A stretch of DNA of 6,665 nt from Bacteroidales bacterium (GTDB taxonomy: Bacteria; Bacteroidota; Bacteroidia; Bacteroidales; NBLH01), in contig JAOZNO010000211.1 of assembly GCA_029933755.1 (NCBI GenBank), positions 1 through 6,665 on the forward strand, read 5' to 3'. This document shows, in pieces, positions 1 to 6,647 of the stretch (its first letter is position 1; every line of letters starts with the position of its first letter). Under the pieces are notes generated by a model. It saw only the letters and a program-made list of their open reading frames with translations, did not search any database and was not told where the DNA came from. A program made the position numbers and the translations under genes.

Positions 1-113
1 ACCTTAGGATAAGAATCATAAGCTGAGAATAATCCATTTTTTTCAATAAAACCCTCAAATGGGATCACTCTAATTCCTGTTGTATCAGTTGTTCTGAAAC
101 TGCGAAAACGCTT
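1..113 (-). other. Possible partial coding fragment, open to the left edge
   Basis: On the minus strand, directly after an in-frame TAA at 114-116, a frame stays open for about 37 codons and leaves the window at base 1. It reads as a natural-looking peptide that includes GIRVIPFEGFIEKNG. The plus strand here is full of stops. The fragment has no ATG; the only alternative start is a GTG at 66-68. Reading further upstream in the same frame meets TAA and then TGA, so the frame cannot be extended. It could be the start region of a downstream gene with a non-ATG start, the remnant of a gene that lost its 5' end, or chance, since 37 open codons are not rare. I do not recognise the family and assign no function. 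Another minus-strand frame has an ATG at 35-37 (MDYSQLMILIL...), which might instead begin a gene lying off the edge. Confidence 0.25.
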
Positions 114-200
114 TTATATAAGGAGTTTATAAAAAGATCAGCCTTTAACATCTGGAAAGGAAAATTAAACTTTCATCAATAATATATAAACACCCCATAA

Positions 201-225
201 GTCTAATCAAAATAGTGTCCTAGAC
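201..225. repeat. Short inverted repeat GTCTA/TAGAC, possible mobile-element end
   Basis: GTCTA at 201-205 is mirrored by TAGAC at 221-225 around a 15-base centre that contains AATAGTGTCC. On the minus strand this reads TGTCTAGGACACTATTTTGA and starts with TG, resembling the terminal sequences of IS3-type insertion sequences. It directly follows ATGAAGAA on the minus strand (226-235), which looks like the start of a Bacteroidota signal peptide. One reading is therefore an element inserted just after the start codon of the next gene. No transposase reading frame is seen in the 225 bases on the inner side, and no partner end is in the window. A weak stem-loop after the rhamnosidase gene is an equally simple explanation. 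Confidence 0.25.
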
Positions 226-270
226 ATTCTTCATGAATCATTAGCACATATGAAACGACAGATAAGCTAC

Positions 271-2667
271 TTAAAAATTTATTTTATGTAGACCACCGGT
301 TAAAAGGTTTTCTTTTCCATTCCATACGAATTTACCCGACAAGCCTTCTGGTAAAATAATAATCCCTTCAATACCGTTTTTGTTTTTTCGTTTTAGCTTT
401 AAAATAATATCTCCTTTAAAATGTGGCATTTTAGCTTCTATATATTCTAGCTTACCCATATGTGGTTCAATAATTACCGTTTTAAAACCCGCAGACATAG
501 GATTAATACCACAGATGATTGAAAAAAAGTGATAGTTTGGACTCGCACTCCATGCATGGCAATCTGATCTTGTTGGTTCAGGTGTTTCCGCAAAAGTTGT
601 AAGCCCCATATTTATCATTTCTGTCCATGGTTTTAGGATGCTTAAATAGTTGTCAGCTAATCCGACTTCTGCCATGGCTTGAATTAGGTAAAACTTAAAA
701 TAGAAAGTTGTCTGAATTATATTTTCATCACGAAGTATCTTTTCAAATAAAATTTTATTACCTTGAGGCTTAAGCATACCTGTAAGTATTGCCTGGATAT
801 TAGCATGTTGGCTAAAAGAAGTTTTTTCTGGTGTGTCAGAGAGTAGTCCTCTCTTATCATCCCAACAAAGATTGTAACTACTGCTTATTAAAGATTTAGA
901 AAGCTGTCTGTATTCTTGTGCCTGATGTTTATCCCCAAATACCTCAAACATTTCAACAGCCATTTGTAATGCATGTACGTATTGCAGAGTAATAATTGAA
1001 GAATTCCCGTTTATGACTCCGGGAGGAGTCCCTCCAATAGGTTTTTCACTGTCCCACGAACCAAAAGACCAATCCACAAAATTCCACCAATCCATTGATC
1101 CTAACATTCCTGTTTCATCAATCTGTTGTTGGTACCAATTCAAAACATTTCGAATCCCATTCAAATATTTCTTTACAAACACAGAATCATCCCTGTGCAT
1201 CCAGAAATCATGTACCATCTCAATCCAGAGTAAAGAAAATGTTGGTATTACTTGTGGTTCATTAGAAGGATAACGACTTTGTGTAAGCCCCATTGGTAAC
1301 AGAGAATTATGAAACTGTTCAATAGCATTGCGCATTAATTGGTCGTCTCCAGCAACATAAAGCGAAATCAATGCCTGTATTCTTGTATCCCCCACATATT
1401 GTAATTGTTCATAATAAGGACAATCATAATAGGTTTCTCCTGCACATAATCGTGCCGTCCGCCAGCCAACATCCCATATAGATTTCAATGCAGTATCATT
1501 GCTTTTAAAAGAAGCTTTTTCTTCAAATGGATAGGCTGTAAAATAACCGTAAATATCTTCAATGACTAAAGCTTCATTCTTAGTTTCTACTGTCAATTCT
1601 AAATAACGGTATGTTCTAAACCAAAGAGTTTGGAAACGTCTATTTTTACTCCCATCCGGCTTGAATATATCAGAATAGTATGCAGGCATTATTTTTCCTT
1701 CAACTTGATTCCTGTTGCCCTTAATCCCATTTTCATCTACTAATGCTTCGGCGTAGCTAATTTTTATTGTCGAAGCTTTTCCATCGCTAACTATTATTTC
1801 GGGATATGCAGTTGTTAGAAAAGTTTGGTCAAATAGAATTTTCACTTTGCTATTAGCAGGAATATTAATTGGAGATTTCCCTTTCAAAAAATTCTTCCCA
1901 ACGGTAATATTTTCAGTTTGTTCTACTTCTTTAATTCGTTGAAATTTATTTTCCATAAATGGGATATTCCTGGGAACCAGACCCCAATCCCAGAATGTAA
2001 ATTTCCCCCTGGGAATTCCTTTCCCTAGAAGCTTAGGTATTTTCCATTCATCGTCATTAAAATCCGCCAATTCCCATCCGTATGGATATTTGGAAGCTTG
2101 TACGTTTTCTCCGGGACCTATTGTTGTATGAGAAGGTCGAACAACGGGTGGAATATAAGCTTCATTTTTGTAAACTTTCCAATTATTACCGGTATTTACA
2201 ATTTCTTCGGCACTACTGTTTCCCTGAATAATAAAAGCTGTTTTGAATGAAACCTGTGCAATATGCTTAAATTCCCCGAAATTCCAAACAACAGCTGCGA
2301 GAACATTTTTGCCTGGTTTTAGATACCCTACAATATTAATCGTTTCAAAACGCCAATTCGCAAGATCCCCGCGTGCAGGCCCATTACAGACTTCAATACC
2401 ATTTACAAATAATCTGTAGCGATTATCACCGGAGACGTTAATAATAAATTCATCAGGATTTTTCGATAAATTAAATGTTTTTCTAAAATTAAATACTCCA
2501 TACTCTTTCAATGAGACATCCGGATAGCTTATCCATTGAGCATTCCATTTATGATTTAACCATTGAATAGACGGAACAGCTTGTTGTGATTTCTGGGCTG
2601 TAAGATTTAAGCCATAAATCAATCCCAGAAAAGTAAAAACAATCCCAAAAGTATTTGCCTTTATCAT
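271..2667 (-). CDS. Secreted GH78 family alpha-L-rhamnosidase-like glycoside hydrolase
   Basis: This is a predicted exo-acting inverting glycosidase that removes terminal alpha-L-rhamnose from glycans; it is exported, probably to the periplasm or cell surface. The 798-residue protein starts with a signal peptide (hydrophobic stretch about 8-22, likely cut after Ala24 before Gln25). A beta-sandwich region follows (about 40-170, with FRKTF at 61-65 and RLFVNG at 85-90), then a second beta domain (about 265-380), the six-hairpin catalytic domain (about 385-720), and a C-terminal beta domain with the family's GFKTVIIEPHMGKL pattern (from 727). The motif DCPYYEQLQYVGD gives Asp415, Glu420 and Asp427, the same spacing as Asp567/Glu572/Asp579 of Bacillus RhaB. 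Glu694 in TFAETPE is the candidate equivalent of its general base Glu841. The usual Arg of CPxRxE is Tyr419 here, so specificity could deviate from rhamnose. The ATG at 2667 is chosen because it begins the signal peptide. The gene lies 205 bp behind the GH89 gene and may have its own promoter. Confidence 0.88.
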   Translation of the reverse strand: MIKANTFGIVFTFLGLIYGLNLTAQKSQQAVPSIQWLNHKWNAQWISYPDVSLKEYGVFNFRKTFNLSKNPDEFIINVSGDNRYRLFVNGIEVCNGPARGDLANWRFETINIVGYLKPGKNVLAAVVWNFGEFKHIAQVSFKTAFIIQGNSSAEEIVNTGNNWKVYKNEAYIPPVVRPSHTTIGPGENVQASKYPYGWELADFNDDEWKIPKLLGKGIPRGKFTFWDWGLVPRNIPFMENKFQRIKEVEQTENITVGKNFLKGKSPINIPANSKVKILFDQTFLTTAYPEIIVSDGKASTIKISYAEALVDENGIKGNRNQVEGKIMPAYYSDIFKPDGSKNRRFQTLWFRTYRYLELTVETKNEALVIEDIYGYFTAYPFEEKASFKSNDTALKSIWDVGWRTARLCAGETYYDCPYYEQLQYVGDTRIQALISLYVAGDDQLMRNAIEQFHNSLLPMGLTQSRYPSNEPQVIPTFSLLWIEMVHDFWMHRDDSVFVKKYLNGIRNVLNWYQQQIDETGMLGSMDWWNFVDWSFGSWDSEKPIGGTPPGVINGNSSIITLQYVHALQMAVEMFEVFGDKHQAQEYRQLSKSLISSSYNLCWDDKRGLLSDTPEKTSFSQHANIQAILTGMLKPQGNKILFEKILRDENIIQTTFYFKFYLIQAMAEVGLADNYLSILKPWTEMINMGLTTFAETPEPTRSDCHAWSASPNYHFFSIICGINPMSAGFKTVIIEPHMGKLEYIEAKMPHFKGDIILKLKRKNKNGIEGIIILPEGLSGKFVWNGKENLLTGGLHKINF

Positions 2668-2687
2668 AATGTTTTATTTAGTTTTGG

Positions 2688-2708
2688 CTCAGATTTAAAT
2701 ATTCTGAG
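2688..2708. repeat. Palindrome CTCAGA-N9-TCTGAG in the rhamnosidase leader
   Basis: Two perfect 6-base arms, CTCAGA (2688-2693) and TCTGAG (2703-2708), flank a 9-base AT-only centre. The site lies 21 bases upstream of the rhamnosidase start codon. It could bind a dimeric regulator or form a small hairpin near the ribosome entry region. Six-base arms are short enough to arise by chance, and no second copy was noticed in the other spacer. Confidence 0.3.
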
Positions 2709-2743
2709 ATACTTATTTTTTAGTGTTTTACATTAAATGTCAA

Positions 2744-2799
2744 GTAATTAGTAATTGGTAATTAAAAATGAATGTTGATTTTATTTAATTACTAATTAC
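2744..2799. repeat. Heptamer-built AT-rich inverted repeat (GTAATTA units)
   Basis: Three tandem heptamers, GTAATTA, GTAATTG and GTAATTA, fill 2744-2764. Two more in reverse orientation, TAATTAC TAATTAC, fill 2786-2799. The right arm pairs with 2744-2757 over 13 of 14 positions. It also pairs with the shifted register 2751-2764 over 13 of 14, so two alternative hairpins are possible. The element sits between the GH89 stop and the rhamnosidase start, inside the likely leader of the latter. No T-run follows either arm in the minus direction, so it is a poor intrinsic terminator. It may be an mRNA-stabilising or attenuating hairpin, or a dispersed intergenic repeat. Confidence 0.65.
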
Positions 2800-2818
2800 C
2801 AGTAGACTAATCACTTGC

Positions 2819-2850
2819 TAAATATACGCAATGCTGATTCTTAAAACAAC
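2819..2850 (-). promoter_or_regulatory. Candidate Bacteroidota-type promoter for the rhamnosidase gene
   Basis: On the minus strand, GTTG (2847-2850) is followed after 20 bases by TATATTTA (2819-2826). The known Bacteroidota primary-sigma consensus is TTTG near -33 and TAnnTTTG near -7, so the -7 box matches five of six fixed positions. Transcription would start near 2812 and give a leader of about 145 bases that carries the heptamer hairpin and the CTCAGA palindrome. The site starts 23 bases after the GH89 stop codon. AT-rich spacers often give such matches by chance. Confidence 0.3.
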
Positions 2851-2872
2851 CTAGATAATCTAAACCAGAGCG

Positions 2873-5122
2873 TTAGTTTTCAGTAAGTTCATAAACATAT
2901 TTAATTCTTGTTTCATATTTTTTATACAATTCCTTAGATATAGCTATAGGATCTCCCGAAGGATTAACCGGATAGAAGTCATGGGAGTTCACCCATTTCC
3001 ATTCCAGGTCTTTTACTTTCTCTTCAAACGCTTTATAATCCATAGGCATATCGTTTTTCATACAAGAATCCAAATCATTAAAAAATAATTCCCAGCGAGC
3101 TTTGTAAAATCCGTTTAGTAAACCTGACCATTGTCGGCATGAATAATCGTGTATTGGTCCGTTCCTATCTCCCCAAAGGGTAACTAAATCACGGGCATTA
3201 AATTCATACAAATCCTTTTCTTTATCATCAATACCCCATTTACGGGCATCAGCAATCCATGGGCCTAAAAGAAAATCTTTGGTCGTTCCAAGCAAAGCAT
3301 CCATATCAGAAATCAAATCTAAAAATTCCTTACTGTATTTATCATATTTCTGTTTATCACTTTCTTTATAAGCTTGCGCTATTTGTTGCTGTAGTGGCGT
3401 TGCATAATTTGCCAGTACTTGCCTGGTAACATCAACAATATCATATTTAAAACCCTCTGCATTTTTCAAAGAATCAGCTGCCTTAATAAAATATTCCCAA
3501 GCCTCTATTAAATCCAAAGGGTCATAGCTAAGTGTAGTAACTGTAAAGTCCGTATTTACATTAAACGTAGGTCGGCCTGTAATAACAGACTCCGGGGTTT
3601 CAAGGTTCGCATCACTACTATATACAGTATTTTTGAGTATTTGCCAGGCTTTATCCATTAGCATATTCTTTTTCCCGTAACGATTGAAGGTATATCTTTT
3701 CAGCCAAGCATCAAGATTAATTGCTTCACTTCGCCATACATTTTCCGTCATTAACTGGTATAGTGCAGGATTTTGTTCAATTCCTTCGTATGTAAGACCA
3801 ATACCAGCCATATTGCCTGATTCTGGATCATGCAAAGCCATGGCAGGATCATAAGCGACATGTCTCATTCTGCCAAACAGACCTATATTGCCACCAAAGT
3901 TACTCAACAAATTCCATATCCACGGTTTACCATAAAAGGCTTTTGTCTGATTCCAAACAGGATGTGCTTCACTAAAAAGATCAAGTATAATCATATTCTC
4001 ATCCGGTATTGCATTTAATAAAGCTTTCATTTGCGAGGGCTGCCAATATTTTGAATTATACGAGAACATCCATCCCTGCATCACCCATATAGCTTCCGGA
4101 TCATAATTAGACATTGAATGATATATTTTTTTACTCATGGCTGCTAGAAATTCCGGAGTATTTGAAGGTGGATCATTTTCATTAAAAGTATCTGCTGAAT
4201 ATAGATGGTCTGTTCCAAAAGCGTTAGTCTGAGCTTCTAAGAATTTCGTTCCAATACTTGTAAAAAGCGGATCGGAAGCATCTAACATATAAGTATCATC
4301 AAAACCATGTCCCCAATTCGTTTTAATGATTTTCGCATTAGGAAATTTATCTTTTAATGCAGGAAGTACATGACCACTAAAAGCAGGAAGTACCGACGTC
4401 ATTCCAAATACTCGTTCTCTTTTTAAAATTTGCTTTTGAAGTTCCTTATGTGTATCAATCCAGTTTTGAGGTAGTGGACCACCCCACCCGTCTAAATTAC
4501 CCATCCATAACCACGCAAAATGAGTTGGCGCACTTAAAAAACCATCTATGTCTTCTTGTGTAAAACCCATATCCAGATATACTTCTTGCCAGATAGCTTC
4601 CTGACCAGTAAGGGCTAAAGGCATATTGATACCATTAAGTGCCATCCAATCAATTTCTTTTTGCCAGCGTTCCCAATCCCACCATGACATACTGTAGTTG
4701 AATGTACAGTAATTAAAATTATAACGATATTTATAAGGCGAAATCTCATGAACTTTCTTAAAATCAATAGGTAAAGATGATGGTAATTTTAAGTTACTAC
4801 CATTCCATGTAATAATATTATGACAAAAGTGTTCCAGGTAATATTTTAAAGCAGAAGCTACTGAAACACCATTGTTTCCTCTCAGCACAATCTTACCCTC
4901 AACACTTTCAATTTCAAATACATCATTTCCATTTTCTTTTTGGATATATTCAACATCGAAATTTGACGAAGCATGAGGTATAATCCTATGGATAAATTCA
5001 TGTAGCTCTTTCTTGTGTATTTGTGCATCTACAGAAAAACTGAAAACTGTCATAATCAATATACTTAAAACAAAATTCATATTTTTTATAAGCGCATTAT
5101 TTTCACTAAATATCATTTTCAT
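2873..5122 (-). CDS. Secreted GH89 alpha-N-acetylglucosaminidase (NAGLU family)
   Basis: This is a predicted retaining exo-glycosidase that releases terminal alpha-linked N-acetylglucosamine; bacterial relatives act on mucin-type or heparan-type glycans. The protein has 749 residues, close to human NAGLU (743). After the signal peptide come the NAGLU N-terminal domain (about 37-125), the TIM-barrel catalytic domain (about 130-465) and the all-helical C-terminal domain (about 470-745). The family signature WWDWERWQKEIDWMALNGIN is at 147-166 and GQEAIWQEVY at 173-182. The catalytic acid/base is Glu315 in DTFNENDPP, and the nucleophile is Glu446 in YEGIEQNP; both correspond to human Glu316 and Glu446. 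No key residue is missing. The true start is uncertain. Met15 (ATG at 5078-5080) begins a classic signal peptide cut at VDA|Q (33/34), whereas the longer form adds a polar 14-residue n-region. The gene lies 235 bp behind the serine hydrolase gene. Confidence 0.95.
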   Translation of the reverse strand: MKMIFSENNALIKNMNFVLSILIMTVFSFSVDAQIHKKELHEFIHRIIPHASSNFDVEYIQKENGNDVFEIESVEGKIVLRGNNGVSVASALKYYLEHFCHNIITWNGSNLKLPSSLPIDFKKVHEISPYKYRYNFNYCTFNYSMSWWDWERWQKEIDWMALNGINMPLALTGQEAIWQEVYLDMGFTQEDIDGFLSAPTHFAWLWMGNLDGWGGPLPQNWIDTHKELQKQILKRERVFGMTSVLPAFSGHVLPALKDKFPNAKIIKTNWGHGFDDTYMLDASDPLFTSIGTKFLEAQTNAFGTDHLYSADTFNENDPPSNTPEFLAAMSKKIYHSMSNYDPEAIWVMQGWMFSYNSKYWQPSQMKALLNAIPDENMIILDLFSEAHPVWNQTKAFYGKPWIWNLLSNFGGNIGLFGRMRHVAYDPAMALHDPESGNMAGIGLTYEGIEQNPALYQLMTENVWRSEAINLDAWLKRYTFNRYGKKNMLMDKAWQILKNTVYSSDANLETPESVITGRPTFNVNTDFTVTTLSYDPLDLIEAWEYFIKAADSLKNAEGFKYDIVDVTRQVLANYATPLQQQIAQAYKESDKQKYDKYSKEFLDLISDMDALLGTTKDFLLGPWIADARKWGIDDKEKDLYEFNARDLVTLWGDRNGPIHDYSCRQWSGLLNGFYKARWELFFNDLDSCMKNDMPMDYKAFEEKVKDLEWKWVNSHDFYPVNPSGDPIAISKELYKKYETRIKYVYELTEN

Positions 5123-5166
5123 TATTTTAATAATTAGATTTATACTTTAAATGGTTAAATTGTTTA

Positions 5167-5183
5167 CTTCGGCTACGCTCAGC
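5167..5183 (-). repeat. REP-like intergenic word GCTGAGCGTAGCCGAAG
   Basis: The 17-mer reads GCTGAGCGTAGCCGAAG on the minus strand. It is markedly more GC-rich than its surroundings and is followed on the plus strand by AACC. I recognise it as one of a group of related words (CTTCGACTnCGCTCAGtgACC-like) often seen in spacers of Bacteroidota and cyanobacteria; this rests on recall, not on a search. A second small inverted repeat, AGCAA (5181-5185) with TTGCT (5192-5196), overlaps its edge. It lies about 45 bases upstream of the GH89 start, so it would be in the leader if the promoter candidate at 5219-5248 is real. Confidence 0.6.
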
Positions 5184-5218
5184 AACCAATATTGCTAAAG
5201 GGCTGAAATTACTGATAG

Positions 5219-5248
5219 TCAACATAAAACAACTTTATGAAAGTCAAA
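5219..5248 (-). promoter_or_regulatory. Weak promoter candidate for the GH89 gene
   Basis: On the minus strand TTTG (5245-5248) is followed after 18 bases by TATGTTGA (5219-5226). The first box is a perfect Bacteroidota -33 element, but the second matches only four of the six fixed positions of TAnnTTTG. The 5' leader would be about 90 bases to the longer GH89 start. It is the best match I found in this spacer, and it is weak. Confidence 0.18.
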
Positions 5249-5357
5249 TTTTAACCCATTTTTAGTATACTTGTTAAGCATTATAAGATCAAAAAATACA
5301 GGATTTTAAAACCAGTGCGCTATACTTCTGTAACTTTCTAACAGCAAGATTATTTCG

Positions 5358-6647
5358 CTAATCATCAATGGCTTGCCCAACCAATTGCTGAAATTTCCAT
5401 GCTGTATTATCAGTTGTAGTTTCCTGTGTTTGTTTCATAATTATACCAATGATTTTCTCTTGCGGATCAGCAAAATATTGAGTATTGAAATAGCCACCCC
5501 ATTGGAATGTGCCTACACTACCTCTTCCGCCCATGCCCTGTCCTGTTTGATTCACAACGCCAAAAGCTAAACCGTAATAGCCACCGGAACCTTTCAAAAG
5601 ATCACCCGTTTGATTACTCATCATAAATTGTATTGTTGTGCGACTTAGTAAGCGGATACCATTCAACTCACCTCCATTCAAATACATTTGCAAAAATATT
5701 GCATAGTCTTTAGCTGTACTGCTAAGACCGGCCCCTCCAGAAAAAAATTGTTTTGCTCCTTTTATAGGATAATCCGGATCGTAAAACGTAATTGGATATT
5801 TTATCCATTTACCATCTTCATTTTTCTGAACACTTACTAATCTATTGCGTTTTGATTCCGGCAAATAAAACCATGTGTCATTCATGCCAAGTGGATTAAA
5901 AATGCGTGTCCTGAAAAACTCATCTAATGGCATTCCCGAAACTATTTCAACAAGATATCCAAGTACATCAAGACCTTCGCAATAGGTGAATTTCTCGCCT
6001 GGTTCATGATGCAGTGGTAGTTTTGCAAGTTTTTTTATGCTTTCCCCAATTTTGATATTTTTCGTTGTAAAAAGGTCGGTTATGCCGGCTTTACTGTATA
6101 TTATACCAAAACGTTTATCACTATCTATAGCACCATATCCTAATCCTGATGTATGCGTTAGCAAGTTACGAATGGTGATTTCTGTTTTTGCCGGGGTAGT
6201 TAGGTAAGTAGTATCATTTTCGAAAAGCGTATCAAGCAACTGGGCATTCTCAAATTCGGGAATAAACTTTGAAATGGGATCATCCAATCTAAATTTTCCT
6301 TCTTCCCAAAGCATCATCACCGCAGTTGAGGTAATGGCCTTAGTTTGTGATGCTATCCTAAAAATATCATCTCTTTTTAGATTTCTTCCTGATTTGTTAT
6401 CGGATTTCCCAAAGGATTTATAATATACAATTTTACCTTTTCTTGCTACAAGTGCAACAATTCCAGGCACTTGATTGTCATTCACTGCTTCAATACACAT
6501 TGAGTCTATTCGTGCAAGTCTTTCGTCAGACATTCCTACACTACTGGCAGAACCTTCAGAAAGTGAAGGTGAATTTTTTATTGACTTTGTCTGAGCAAAG
6601 CCTGAAATTGAAACAGCTAATAAAATTAACGTTAATAATTTTTTCAT
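5358..6647 (-). CDS. Secreted SxxK serine hydrolase, class C beta-lactamase / family VIII esterase-like
   Basis: This exported 429-residue protein has the class C beta-lactamase fold. The family (COG1680-like) includes esterases, D-amino-acid peptidases and few true lactamases. The signal peptide MKKLLTLILLAVSISGFA is likely cut before Gln19. The nucleophile motif is Ser100-Gln-Thr-Lys103 in IASQTKAIT, within the usual context that continues to MLWEEGKFRLDDPISKFIPEF. ITIRNLLTHTSGL (157-169) and GGAGLSSTAKDY (304-315) are also typical. The second motif is Tyr222-Cys-Glu224, with Glu in place of the Asn of Tyr-x-Asn. The third is W383-G-G385 rather than Lys-Thr-Gly. Both changes fit family VIII esterases such as EstB better than beta-lactamases, so antibiotic resistance should not be assumed. 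The start gives the signal peptide directly. Only 18 bases of upstream sequence are present, so its promoter or an operon partner lies off the right edge. In this context it may remove ester groups from the glycan. Confidence 0.88.
   Translation of the reverse strand: MKKLLTLILLAVSISGFAQTKSIKNSPSLSEGSASSVGMSDERLARIDSMCIEAVNDNQVPGIVALVARKGKIVYYKSFGKSDNKSGRNLKRDDIFRIASQTKAITSTAVMMLWEEGKFRLDDPISKFIPEFENAQLLDTLFENDTTYLTTPAKTEITIRNLLTHTSGLGYGAIDSDKRFGIIYSKAGITDLFTTKNIKIGESIKKLAKLPLHHEPGEKFTYCEGLDVLGYLVEIVSGMPLDEFFRTRIFNPLGMNDTWFYLPESKRNRLVSVQKNEDGKWIKYPITFYDPDYPIKGAKQFFSGGAGLSSTAKDYAIFLQMYLNGGELNGIRLLSRTTIQFMMSNQTGDLLKGSGGYYGLAFGVVNQTGQGMGGRGSVGTFQWGGYFNTQYFADPQEKIIGIIMKQTQETTTDNTAWKFQQLVGQAIDD

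Noticed and set aside
151..204. Possible 17-codon minus-strand peptide starting ATGGGGTGT
   Set aside because: It is too short, has no recognisable sequence and overlaps the inverted repeat.
1013..1273. Plus-strand open frame of 86 codons inside the rhamnosidase gene
   Set aside because: It is antisense to the well-supported GH78 coding sequence, has low-complexity composition and no recognisable domain.
2738..2743. TTGACA on the minus strand as a -35 box
   Set aside because: No convincing -10 or TAnnTTTG box follows at the right spacing, and Bacteroidota promoters do not use this consensus; the site at 2819-2850 fits better.
3830..4018. Plus-strand open frame of 62 codons inside the GH89 gene
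   Set aside because: It overlaps the catalytic-domain code on the opposite strand, has no recognisable domain, and its peptide looks like antisense translation.
5296..5318. Near-palindrome around GGATTTTAAAACC with a nearby T-run, considered as a terminator
   Set aside because: The arms meet with no room for a loop and the centre is mismatched, so it cannot form a proper intrinsic terminator hairpin.
5373..5570. Plus-strand open frame of 65 codons inside the serine hydrolase gene
   Set aside because: It is antisense to conserved C-terminal motifs of the hydrolase; the cysteine- and serine-rich peptide has no family resemblance.
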